Assembly (NCBI GenBank): GCA_000442125.1
Contig: KE546965.1
Span: 1,488,001-1,552,000, forward strand
Length of the DNA stretch: 64,000 nt
Reading direction: 5' to 3'
DNA from: Opeltia flavorubescens
Taxonomy: Eukaryota > Ascomycota > Lecanoromycetes > Teloschistales > Teloschistaceae
Part shown: in pieces, positions 37,869 through 49,766 of the stretch
Numbering within the stretch: the stretch's first letter is position 1
Layout of the letters: every line of letters starts with the position of its first letter
Translations under genes and position numbers: made by a program
Notes under the pieces: model-generated
The model's input: only the letters and a program-made list of their open reading frames with translations
The model's database searches: none
Told to the model about the DNA's origin: nothing

Positions 37869-38299
37869 AGGAGGTGCTCCCTAATAATATTATAATATTT
37901 TCCTTTTTAGTAGAAAAATACGTAAAATATTTTAACTAGATTTTTAGTATATTTAATACTATAAATCTATATTTATTATTTATAAAATCGTTTATTAATT
38001 ATACGTTTATATATCTATTAAATTAGAAAATTAATATTTTCGGGCTTATTATAGTAAAAAATAAACTAGAAGTGATTTTAAAGCTTTTATTTCTATATAT
38101 ATTCTAATAGTTAGAAAAATATTTAAATTTAATAAATTACCTTCGATAGTATATTAATAATTATATAGCTATTATAAAACTATTCTAAAAATGTAAAATT
38201 TATATAAACCGCGATATTACTATTAAAAATAACGCTTATAAAAAAACTACTATTTAGAATCTACTAGTAATATTTATATCTAAAAAATTTAACGTATTT

Positions 38300-38760
38300 T
38301 ATTATCTATAGAAACTTTTTTTATCGCTATTAATTCTAGTCTATTTTAATAAAAGCTTAGTATTATATATAAATCCAAACGCTAGTAAAAAGTTTAATTT
38401 TATAGCTTATATCTATTATAATATAAATAAAGCTATTTATAAAATAAATAAAAAATTTAAATAAAAATCTAAACGATCGATTCTATTTTTTAACCGCTTA
38501 TTATTAAACGCTAAAATACGCTATTAGTTTATAAAATTAAAGGTTATAGGTATTATTTAAATAGTTAAAAAAATCCGATTTATAATTAAAATAGTTAAAT
38601 ATATTATTATTATTTATATAAACTATTCTACTGTAATTAGTATTTTATACTAGACTAGCTTAAATATAGTATTTATAGAAAAGTTTAACTTCCGCTTAAT
38701 ATAAACTTTTAAATATTTTTAATACTTTAAACTTAATATTTATTATAAATCTAGAGTTAT
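38300..38760 (+). pseudogene. Gypsy family 2 RNase H (fossil)
   Basis: About 400 bp behind the RT, the frame contains an L-Y-I-N-x-x-A-S/N region near 38365-38400 and I-I-I-Y-I-N-Y-S-T-V-I-S-I at about 38607-38645, equivalent to the Y-T-D-H-x-A motif of this Gypsy group. Broken. Confidence 0.72.
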
Positions 38761-39039
38761 AAATACGGTTTTAAATATATTATTAAAGCTTATTAATTAT
38801 AAATACTATCTAGAAATAGACGAATCGCTAACCATAAAAGCTTTTATAATATATTACTTTCTAATAAGCCTAGTAGAAATATTAACTAAATTCTACTAAT
38901 AATTAATTAATAAATATATAAAAAAAGGTTATTTAACTAAAGTTAAAGAATTTATTAAAATTAATATAAAACTAGATAATAATATTATTAAACTACTATA
39001 TTATATTATTAACGCGCTACTTTACTTTAATAGTAATAA

Positions 39040-39800
39040 ACGAGGCCTATACTTAGTAATACCTACGAATATAAAAAAGAAAGTATTCTAGCTAGTATAT
39101 AATAAAATAGGCTATTTTAGCTATATATATATATATAAATATTTAACGGAAGGCCTTTATATATATAATATATTAACGAAGCTATATAAATTTGTTTACT
39201 ACTATTTATAGTACTAAATTAATTAAATACCGCGCTACCGCTTATATAAAGCTCTATAGCTAGTTTTTAACTCGATAAAACTATTTTATATATTTATTAT
39301 CGATTTTATTCTCGTTTTACTAAAATTATATAAAGGATATAATTATTATATATTAATAAGAAATAAATTTATTAAAATAGTTATTTATATATTTAAAAAA
39401 ATTATTTAAAGCGGTAAATAGTAGGTTAAATAGCTATTAAATAAACTAATAAAATTAAATTAGGGCGTATTAAAAGTAGTAATTTTAGATTATAATAGAA
39501 AATTTATAGATTAATTATAGCGCTAGATATTTAAAATATTAAAAATAGATTTATAATATTCTATTATTTAATATTTATAAACTAATAGTTTATTAAAATA
39601 GTTTAATTAAACTACTAAAATTATTATACGCTATTATATTATTATACTAAATAATTTTAAATTATAGGCTATTATTTTTTTATAAATATTAGCGGTTTTT
39701 AATAATTTTATAAACTATAGCTTTATATTTAAAATATTTAATTAAATATTATTTAAATTTAAAATTTATAAAATATTAAATTTTTTATATTTATTAAATC
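39040..39800 (+). pseudogene. Gypsy family 2 integrase (fossil)
   Basis: The zinc-binding region occupies about 39100-39240 with R-Y-R-L-Y at its end. The catalytic core reads I-I-D-F-I-L-V-L-L-K-L-Y-K-G-Y-N at 39296-39343, then R-N-K-F-x-K, matching the fungal form DFILALPxSxxGYD...TDKFTK. The second aspartate block (I-L-D-Y-N-R-K-F) is at about 39482-39510, and the region of the catalytic glutamate (N-Q-T-x-E type) at about 39590-39625. Broken. Confidence 0.85.
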
Positions 39801-40339
39801 CTAAATAAACTATTTAGTTAAAAAATACGCTAGGCTTTAAAACTCCCGTCGATATTTTTATTAAGGAGCTAGCTGCTTTTCTAGCTATAATATAGATAGC
39901 TTATTCTTATAACCTGACTATTTTAAAGGCTAGCGAGCCCGTAAATATACCTATAATAGAAAATACTATAATATTAGTAATTATAAAAGAATACTAACCT
40001 ATATATATTAATATTAAAAATACTATTACTTTTATTATAATAAAGATAAAAAAATATTATAATATATATTATTAACTAGTCTATTTTAAGATTAGTAATT
40101 TTATAAAAATACGCTTATATTAAAGCTATAATATATTAAAGTTTACTTCTAAAAAAATTAAATAATAGCTAGTAGGCTTTTTTAAAATTATTAAATATAT
40201 TAAATTATTATTTTATTATTTAAAGCTACTATCTACTATAAAAATTTATAATATAATATTAATAATATATTTAAAGTCTATTACTAATTTTAGTAATAAT
40301 TTCTACTAGCGCTATTATATATCTATATCCCTAATTATT

Positions 40340-40550
40340 ATTAATAGTAATAAAGAATTTAAAATCGAACGAATCTTTTATAAATACTATATTTATAAAA
40401 GTAGAGATTTTTCTATTTAATATTTTATTTATTAGATTAGTTATAGGTTTAAAAATAATTAGTAGATATTTAAATACCGCTTAAATAATATTAAAATACT
40501 AGTAGAAGAATATAAGCGCTATTTTAACCCGAAATCGGCTTTAAATTATA
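40340..40550 (+). pseudogene. Gypsy family 2 chromodomain (fossil)
   Basis: E-F-K-I-E-R-I-F-Y-K-Y-Y-I-Y-K-S-R-D-F is legible from 40355, matching the start of chromovirus chromodomains (E-Y-E-I-E-R-I-L-x-x-R...R-G-x-x-F-L-V-R-W). It lies behind the integrase as expected. Such domains are known to steer integration to histone H3 K9-methylated chromatin, which suits the setting of this window. Broken. Confidence 0.72.
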
Positions 40551-42544
40551 ATAAGGCTATTAACGATACTAATACTAATATTAAATAATAGGAATAAGCT
40601 AAAAAGCCGTTTATCGGCGAGAAAAAGCCTATTATTAGAGGCTAATAGCTTTATTTATTACCGGTATCTATTATAGCTATATTATATAGGTAAAAGGCTG
40701 ATAAAGTAGATAGGGTTGAATAGTTACTATAGCCCGAAGGAGGCCTTTAAGTATATTTATCTAGTTAGGTTTAGCGCCTTTTAGCGCCTATATTTATTTA
40801 GTTATAGATTCTATAAATAGATAATCCTTTACCTTTAATATAATAATATTACCCTATACCTATTATATAATAAAACCCCTTAATTTACTATTTTTATTTT
40901 TTTTTAATTAGAATTATTTAAAATGTAATTTATATTAAAATATTATATTAATATAAATAATAAGCGCGCGAATTTAAACTATTATTAATAATTTAATTCT
41001 TTTTAATATATTATTTTATTATATTATTTTCTTTATTATATTTAATAGTTTTATATTAAAATTATTAAAATATTTATTCTTTAAATTCTAGTTTAAAGTA
41101 TTATTTATTATTTATAATCCGATTACTATAATAAAATCTTAAATTATAAAATTAAAAATATAGGCTAAATATAGTAAAAAGTTTTTAGTTTTTTTCTATC
41201 TTTATTTAAATTAAGAGAGTTTATTTTTTAATTTTATTTTTAAAATACTATTCGAGTTTATATTATTAATAAAAAGATTAAAAAGTTTTTATCTAATTCA
41301 ATAATAATTAATAAAGGTTAATATTTTATTATATTATATTTTACTAAAATAATCGGTATTTAATAATATAAATCTAAATAATCGTTTTTAAAACTAATAT
41401 CGATTATTAATTTAATATACTAGTATTTCTAGGTATAAAATCTTTTAAAGGCTAGACTAGATATTTATTATAAAAAAAACTCGATTTATATTTAATAGCT
41501 TATTATAGATTTTTTTATAAATATTAATATAATCCTTTTTAATTTAATTAATTAAAGTTATTTAATTATTAAACTATAGATTAAAATAAAATATTTAAAG
41601 GAGATCTCGAAAAATAGAATTATTAATAATTTATAAAAGGAAGTTAAATTATATAAAGATTTTATATAGCTAACGGTTCTAAGTTTTTTAATTAAAATTT
41701 TTATTTTTATCTATATAACTTTTCTTTTAAAATAATATATTAATAATATATTATTTTAAAATATTATCTAGTATATTTATATACTTAAAACTTGCTTTAA
41801 TATTTAACTAGAATTTTTATTATTTAGCTTTTTAATAAAAAGTAAAGATTATATATTTATATATATTTAATATAATCGATAAATTAAAAATAATAAAATA
41901 TTTAAAAACTTTAATATAATTTTTATAAATAATTATAAATCTATTATTAAAAATCGAAGCGGTTTATTTAAAATCGGACTAATATTTTAAATAATTTTTA
42001 TTTAAACTATTTATTTTTCGTATTTAAAAGGAATTTATAAATTTATTAAAAAAGTTTTTAATTTATATTACTATAAAAATAGTTAATTATAAAATTTTAA
42101 AGGTTTTATAAATATTATTATACTATTAAATATATTCGCTATTAATCCGGAAAATTAAAGTTAGATATTAAAATTAATTTTCTTCTATTTTTATTTAAAT
42201 TTACTCTCGTTTTTTCTAATATAAATATATTAGTATAATAAATATACTAGTATTTTAATTTAAAAATTGATTTATAAATTAGTTTAAATAAGTATTATTA
42301 ATTAATAAATTTAATATTAATTCTTTACTAGATTTATTTAGATTATTTTTTTTATAAAAAAGACCTAATTAATTCTATAGTAATAAATTAATAGTACTAT
42401 AATTAGATATAGTTTTATTTTTATATAATAGTAATATAATAGGGTAATATAATTAGATAATATATAAATAATAATTATAATTATTAAATACTAATACGAT
42501 TTTAATTATAGTAAAGAAAACCAGTACTATAGAACTTATATTAT

Positions 42545-42765
42545 AGGTTATATTATTAAATTCAAGCGAGCTTTTAACGGGTTAATCGGATTAAATCTAA
42601 CCCGGAATTAACCCGCTAAAAATCCGACCCGATTTGAAACTAACCCGCTAAAAATTCGACCCGATTAGAATCCGATTTAATTCGAATTAAATTTTAGAAT
42701 TTTTTAACCCGACTCTAATCGATTTTAGATTCAGATTTTATTTATAAAACCTGGTCGAGTAACCA
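42545..42765. repeat. GC island with 32-bp direct repeats
   Basis: About 220 bp of better preserved sequence rich in AACCCG and CGGGTT words. The phrase taacccgctaaaaa-tccgacccgatt occurs at 42609 and again at 42641, a 32-bp offset, with further partial copies (taatcggattaaatctaacccgg before it, attagaatccgattt after it). Such CCCGA-rich repeat clusters are known just inside the ends of some hAT elements, so this may be one end of a hAT relative starting near 42552. No matching second end was found, so the class is a guess. Confidence 0.5.
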
Positions 42766-44547
42766 GTCTATAGATAAATATTATAAAAATATTTAATAGT
42801 AGTAATAATTTATTAAGTATTTAAGATAATAGTAGTATATTATTTAAATTTTATTTAAATAATATTATTTTATTAAATTTTCGATATAATAGATAGTTTA
42901 TTAAATATAAAATATATAAACGATAGTTTATTAAAATATATATTATAATAAACTACTACTACTTTTTAATCTATATAATTATTTTTTACTAGATTCGCGA
43001 AGTCGTTTAAAAAGTTAGAAATATCCTTTTTAATATATTTAATTTATTAACGCCGTTTTTATATAAAAATCCGCTATATACTTTTATTTTTTTAAAAAGT
43101 CTAGATAATAGAGTAAATTATAAAATTAAAAGTTGTATATATTATTTAAATATTAAAAGTTCTTTTTATTATTTTTTTTATTAATTAAAAAACTAGCGCT
43201 AATAATATAAATACTACGTTAGATTACTTTTATAAAATAAAAATATTTATAATCTAAAGATTATAGTATTTTTATAGTACTTTTAAACTAATTTTTAATT
43301 TTATATATATTATAATAGTCGTTTAAAATTCTTTTTATTTAAAACTAATTTATTTTAATTAAAACGCTATTATATTAAAAGTAGTTCTTATAATTATTAT
43401 ATTTATATTGATTAATAATTTTAACTATTAATTAAAGATTACCTATTTTTATTTTTTAAATAATTTTTCGTTTTTTTAGCCTAGTTATATTACTAAGCTT
43501 ATTATTCGGTAGAGAATATAACTAAATATTATTTTTTTCCTATTAACCACTAACGCCGCTACTAATAGATAAGTACCGAATCTTTTTTAAAGTTGTAGAT
43601 TCTATATTATTAAAATTAATACTATTATACTTTTGTATTATTATTAATCTATAAATAGATATTATATAACTTTTAATCTAGATAAAATTTTAATCCTATA
43701 TTTAATTTTAATAATATTTTATTTTAAGATCTTTTTATTATTAACGATATTCTTATATAAAAACCGCTAGAGCTTTAATAAGATTTAAAATTTAAAAAAT
43801 CCGTTAAATAAAAATTATAAATTATTATATTTTTTAATTTTAAATACTTAATTATTTTAACTAACTAGCTTTTTAAAATATTAAAGGTAAGTATAAAAAA
43901 TAATTTATATTTATCTCTTTTAATACTCTAGCGAATTTTATTTTTTAATTTATAAAAACTTTAATTTTTAGTCGAATAATATAGTTTTTANTATAATTCC
44001 TTATTATAAGTAGTTTAATTCGTTAGAAATTATATTAAAAAATTTATTTAAAAAACCCTTTATTATTAGTTCTTTTATAAAATACTTTAATATAATATTT
44101 ATATACCGCCTTTTTATATTCTATATAAAACCCGTCGTAATATTTAAAAAAATTAATTATATCTAGATAATAGGCTATTCTATAGAATTCTTGAAGATTA
44201 AACCATTTTATTACTATATTATCTATATAATATTTTTAGAAGATAGAATAAATAAAATAAATTATTTATAAAAAATATTATTTAATAAAATCGATTATTT
44301 TTTTATTATATATTTTATATTATACTAATATTATAAAATCGACTATTATTTATATAAAGTATATAATAATAAAGGTTTTCTTAAATAATAGCGCTAATAT
44401 AGGTATTATTTATTTACTAAACGTTTTTTATTCTACTTTTATTTATTAACTTATAATACTAAATTTTTTAAAAATCTTAAATTTAAAAAATTATAGTATC
44501 TATTAAAATTTTATATTAAACTATAAGAAACTTAATATTTTAATAAT

Positions 44548-44552
44548 TAAAA
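44548..44552. repeat. Target-site duplication (left), Gypsy copy B
   Basis: TAAAA, repeated at 51944-51948. Confidence 0.82.
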
Positions 44553-44765
44553 TATAAAGTCGCTAGGTAAATAGCCTGCGAACCTTGGGTTAATAGAGCT
44601 GCGTAGTAGAATATAGAAGATACCTTTTTAAATAATAATAGAACTATTTACTAAAAAATTAGTAGTTTAAAATTTATAGGATTTTTATTAAATATAAACG
44701 CTACCCGTATTAAATATAGCTCTATTTCCTATAAATTTTATACTTATTAGACCTCCGGTTTTATA
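44553..44765 (-). repeat. Gypsy family 1 copy B 3' LTR
   Basis: 213 bp; it is the 3' LTR because the element runs right to left. The element-orientation sequence before it reads ctagttaaaaaggatataat, the region of the polypurine tract. Confidence 0.94.
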
Positions 44766-47175
44766 ATTATATCCTTTTTAACTAGATTTAGCCGTTTAAA
44801 TTTTATTAGTAGATAATAAATTTATATAATATACTTCTACTTTTTACTAGCTGGTATACGGCTGTATTAGAATCTATAAGAGTTAATCTTATAAATTATA
44901 GGTAAACGGATTTTATATATAATTATAAAATTTAAATATTTTATAGTTTAACTAAAAGTATAATTATCTTTTTAATTTATTTAACTAATTTAAATAGGTT
45001 AAATTAATTATTTTAATTTTATTTAAATATTTATAAATTATAGATTTCTCGCTTATAATATTTATTTAATATTATTTTATAAAGTTTTAAAAATTAAACT
45101 TATAAATAAATATATTAAAATTTTATTTTTTTATTTATTATAAAATAATTCGAAATAGTATAAAACTTTTTTAAAACTTTTTTAAAAAGTAGAATCTATA
45201 AATTTTAATCTTTAACTATATTAGATTATTTCTAAATATTAAATTTATAAATAAATAATATTTTTATTATATAATTTCTTTTTTTAAAATATTATTTTAT
45301 TTATTATATAGCGATAAAATATTTTAAACTTATTTTAATAATATTAAACTATTTTTTATTATATAAAGTTATTTAAAGCTTAATTTTTAACTTTAATTTA
45401 TTTTTAAAAAATATATAGTAATAAATATAGAATAGGCTAGAATTCCTTTTAGAATTATATTCTTTAACGAGTTATAAATATAGTAAAAAAGTAAATAATT
45501 ATTCTTTTATTTAACTACTATTTATTAAGCCTTTTTTTACTTTTATAATATTTTTTTAGCGAATATTTTTTAAGATATTTAGATAATTATATTTTTTTTT
45601 AGATTTTTATTTTTTATTAAACTGCGAACTTTTTATAGTTTTTTTTTTTTACTTTAAATTTAAAGTTATAATCTATTATATAAATATAATTTTTAGCTAC
45701 TATTATAATATATTTATTAAGTTATAACGCTAGAATTATAAATTTTTTTTATTTTTTTAAAATTTTCGCTTAATTTTACGAATTCTAGTTAATCTAGTAG
45801 GTAAATAAACTTAAAACTATTTTTTTTTAATTTTCCGCGTAACCTTTACTATAGTTTTTTTATTTAAAAGAAATTATAAGAAAGAACTATAATTTAAAAA
45901 TATATAAAAAATAGATTTTTTAAATATTTAAATTATAATCCTACGATTTATAGTTTTAATAATATTTTTAAATAATTATTTAAATTTTTAAACTTTTTTA
46001 ATTAAATACTAATATAATTTTTTTTAATTAGTAAAAATCTAATTTAGTATATATAATATATTAAACGCTTTATAATAAATTTTATATATATTTATTATAT
46101 ATTTATAAAAAAAACTATTAAATATAGTTACTATTCTTCTATTAACTATTAATATAAATAGGATATCTGCTTTTTAAAAGGGTAATATATATTTAAAATT
46201 TTTTATTATTACCTCTATTTAAAAGCGAATTTTAAGGTTATTTTTACTTTTTAATAATAATATTTTTAGGAATTTAAAATAAAATTTTCTATAAAATATA
46301 GGTTTATTAATATTACTATTTTAATAGTAGTAGATACGGTTAAACCCCCTACTTTTATAATAAAAAAGGCTTCTATTTTACTATAAAATATAATAAATAA
46401 TATTTCATAAATTATTAAAAAAATATATATTAATAATTATTTCTTTAACTATTTATTTAAAACCTTTACTAATAATTTTACTTTTAAATATAATAGTTAG
46501 TAGTTTTATTTAAAAATATAGGTATATTATAAACTAATTTATAAGAATAATAATTATTTAAATTAAGATAATAATATAAATTCTTTAATTTATATATAAA
46601 TTTCTAGTAATAATTTTTTAAATAATTAATAGATTTTATATAGTTTATCCCTTTTTTTTTTACTTTTAAATATACTTTTTATTTTAACCTTTATTTTTTT
46701 TAATATATCTATCTTTAACTTTATTTACTTAAAATTCTTAATAGATTCCTTTATATTATTTAAGTTACTAACTAGCTTTTAAAAATTTTTAAAAAATATA
46801 ATATTAACCTAATAAATTAAATACTAGAACTTACTTTTATATATATATTTATTAAGTACTTATTCTATTTTCTATTCTTTTTTACCTTCTATTAGAATAG
46901 ATTAAAATTTAGGATTTTTATTATAAAAGTACTATAATTTAAGTAAACTAATATAGAATATAAAGTAGATCTTTTTATATTATTTAAATAGTTTAAAAAA
47001 ATAAATTTATTTATTAACTCTTTTTAAAACTTTAAAAGGCTTTAATTATTTATAATCTAGCTTTTTTTTAAATTTTAAAATACGGATATTAATATTCTAT
47101 AATAATATTTTATTATTTTTTTAAAAGTTTATAATTTTATAATAAATATTATAATATTTTATTTATTATTTAAAA

Positions 47176-48016
47176 ACTTTTTTATAGAATTTAATTAAAT
47201 ATTTTTTTAAATCTTTTAATTAATTTACTCTTTTAAATATTAAAAGCGTTTTTTTTTTAAAAGTTATATCTTTAAATTTAATTTTTAAAATAGTAATATA
47301 CCTTTTAAATATTTTATTTAATAGTTTACTAATATTTATATATATATTATTATTATAAATAAACTCCGTTAAAAGTAATAATTCCGATTAATTATTCTAC
47401 TTATAATTATAATAAACTTATAAATAATATTTTAAAGTTTAATTTTAATATTTTATTTAGCCATTAATTTAAAAATAAAATATAATATTAAATTTTCTTT
47501 TATTATTTAAATAATAATAAAAAATACTTTAAAATTTATTTATAAAAAACGATTTTTTATTATTAATAATTTCCTATATAATTTTATAATATTTAATAAA
47601 TTCACGCTATAATAGCTTTATAAACCTTTTTATATTAATATTTTTAATAATAAGAATATAAATTATATATTTAATTAATTTATCTACTAATATAAAAATT
47701 AAATTATAGGTTTTTCTTATATAAAAATCGGTTATAAATAATAAATTAATAATAAAATCTATTATTATTATATAAAATAACTTTATATTTTTTAATAGAA
47801 TTAGTTTTAATTAACTATAAAACCTATAATAATAAATTCGTACTTTTTAATAATTAAAGTATATTTTATAATAATTTTCTATTTTTTTAATTATATTTAA
47901 CTAATAATATTTTCTATAAACTAAATCCTCTATTTTTTTTTTTATAAAATAACCTACTTTAAAATTATTATAATTTATATAAAGAATTTTTTTTTTCTTA
48001 TTAGATTATTAGATAT
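47176..48016 (-). pseudogene. Gypsy family 1 integrase, copy B (fossil)
   Basis: Placed by the internal offset that fits copy A and supported by matching minus-strand sequence, for example the D-F-I-T-N-L-L region near 47750-47780. Broken. Confidence 0.72.
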
Positions 48017-48455
48017 ATAAATTACTAGGCTTTTTTAAAATAGCTTATCCTCTTTAACTCTCTATTTCGAAAGTTCTTCCTAATTAATAATAAATCTTTA
48101 GCGTTATTCCTCCTTTATAATAAAAGCGTCTTTTTATTAAAATTTAAAAAGTTACTTCGCTATAGATAATTATATATTTAAAAAGAACTTTTTTAATTTA
48201 ATAACCTATTAAATTAAAAACTAAGAGTTTATAAAATCTAAAAACCTATAAATTTTTTTAAATTTTTTTTTATTTTTATAAATAGCGAGGGTATTTATAA
48301 TAGTTATACTACTTAATTATACCACTAAAATTACTATAAATTTAATTATTATAAATACTTTATTTTTTTTTTATAATTTAAGCTAATAGTCTTTATTATA
48401 AAGTTTATTTTATAAAATAAATAAAAAATTATTATTATTATTTTTATTACTATTA

Positions 48456-48856
48456 ATTTTTATAATATTAAACCTTTTAAATAATATATTAGTTAGATTT
48501 AATAAACCTTTTTAATATTCTATATAAAAATTAAATATAATTAGTTTTTCTACCTATTATACTTATTTTATAATAAGCTCTTTTATAATTATAAAATATC
48601 TAAAATTATTATAATCTATAATTATACAAATTACTTTTTTAGTTTTTTATAAATAATACCGCTAATTTTTAAAACTTAATATTATAATATAAAGCTTTTT
48701 ATTATATATATTCTAATAGAATTCTATATTTTTAAGTTTATAGTTAAAGAATACTATTAAATATTAATATAAACTTTTTTTTAATTTTTAACTAAAAATC
48801 CCTCTTATTCTATATTTTAATATATCTATTTTTATATAAATTTTAATATTTATATT
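48456..48856 (-). pseudogene. Gypsy family 1 RNase H, copy B (fossil)
   Basis: The minus-strand sequence parallels the RNase H of copy A block by block. Boundaries are transferred from copy A. Broken. Confidence 0.68.
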
Positions 48857-49175
48857 ATAATATTATAAAATAAAGGTTAAAGTAAAAAATTTTTATAATT
48901 TTTTAAAAATTTTTTATATTTTTTTAAATTAAATAAATTTAGATTTAATCTATTTTTTTTTTATACCTTATATTAAATCAATTAAAGGGGTAGCTATTTA
49001 TAAAAAACCTTTTATAAATTACTTATAAAATTCTATAAATTTTAAAAATACTAGGATATTTTTTATATTTTCTAGTACTAGCTATTTATTTATAGCCTCG
49101 ATTTTTAAAAACTCTATATAAATTTTTTATTAACCTATTATAAAGCCTAAAAATATAATTTTAATATAAGTAAAA

Positions 49176-49766
49176 ATATATTTTAATAGCTTTATATATA
49201 AATAATACTTTAATAAAGCCTTAATAACTATATAAATATATTTCTAATATTTCTCCTTATTTTTAAGATAGATTAATATATTATTTAAGTAAACTATATA
49301 AAATATATTTAAATAAAATTATAACGCCTTATTAATATATAACTAGAATATAATAAGAGTATTTATAAAATTAAATAGTATAATCTAATATTTAAACTAT
49401 TTATAGCGAGTTTAAAATATAATTTTTTATTTATTTTTCTATCTAATTCGAATATAATAATAAATATTATAAATATTAATTTTAATAAATCGCTTTATAT
49501 ATATAAACTTATCTAAAGTTTTTAATAATAAAAATAAAGAATATTTATTTTTAATAATAATTTTATTAAAACTTCTATAATTTATATATAATTATAAACT
49601 ACTATTTATTTTTTTAATAAATAGTATTAATATTTTAGCTAGACTATTTAAAAACTTTATTTAGCCTTTAATTTATATATTAGCGAGGTAATTTTAAATT
49701 ATTGCTAATTTATTTAATAATATATTATAGATTAAATCTATTTTTAGTTATTTATCTAGCTTTAAA
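49176..49766 (-). pseudogene. Gypsy family 1 reverse transcriptase, copy B (fossil)
   Basis: The catalytic box lies on the minus strand at about 49265-49297 (gtttacttaaataatatatt, the YLDD region), 2649 bp from the element start, exactly the offset in copy A. Broken. Confidence 0.8.

Larger units (their letters stand above)
37436..37881. mobile_element. 446-bp MITE-like element with long terminal inverted repeats
   Basis: The termini are GGGA...TCCC. The inverted repeats span about 133 bp on the left (37436-37568) and about 155 bp on the right (37727-37881); the right arm is longer because it holds one extra 22-bp subterminal unit. The middle, about 160 bp, shows no coding potential. Flanking 8-bp repeats (TAATAATA) point to a hAT-type transposase acting in trans; a TA duplication (Tc1/mariner type) is the alternative. 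It is far less RIP-mutated than its host Gypsy element, especially the right arm, so it is younger or too short to be recognised by RIP. Confidence 0.85.
36900..38260 (+). pseudogene. Gypsy family 2 reverse transcriptase, split by an insertion (fossil)
   Basis: The RT core is directly legible at 37135-37179 as N-I-Q-A-L-N-K-I-I-I-L-D-I-Y-L, followed by the F-F-x-x-V-N-L-x-x-F-F-Y region near 37225-37260. The catalytic box region is where the 446-bp element (37436-37881) sits. The RT resumes at 37890 and continues with a thumb/connection region (N-Y-L-R-x-Y-I-N-N-Y near 38130-38165). Upstream, T-x-x-F-S/F-x-P-V-F-V-V type sequence near 37060-37100 also fits. Broken. Confidence 0.8.
36400..40830 (+). 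mobile_element. Ty3/Gypsy chromovirus fossil, family 2 (internal region)
   Basis: Gypsy pol on the plus strand in the order RT, RNase H, integrase, chromodomain. Its sequence is unlike family 1: the RT belongs to the type with a VVxDIRALNxIT block, and the integrase has the fungal HKGY...T-D-K-F-T-K pattern. The ends are approximate because no LTR pair could be recognised, and the gag part probably lies to the left of 36400. A 446-bp inverted-repeat element is inserted in its RT. It is broken in very many places. Confidence 0.82.
40551..44552. repeat. Family 2 tail and unassigned RIP-decayed DNA
   Basis: 40551-40830 has moderately preserved sequence and probably carries the end of the family 2 pol and its 3' flank, including the block agcccgaaggaggcc near 40730. 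No LTR could be paired. From about 40830 to 44552 nothing is recognised on either strand apart from the GC island at 42545-42765. One undetermined base lies at 43991. Confidence 0.45.

Noticed and set aside
37434-37883. TA target duplication (Tc1/mariner) for the 446-bp element
   Set aside because: TA does flank the GGGA/TCCC ends, but the exact repeat extends to eight bases and only that length fits the spacing of the surrounding host motif; kept as a minor alternative.
42545-42765. Telomeric or subtelomeric repeat
   Set aside because: The CCCG-containing words are not the fungal telomere repeat (TTAGGG), and the unit is 32 bp with only two clear copies.
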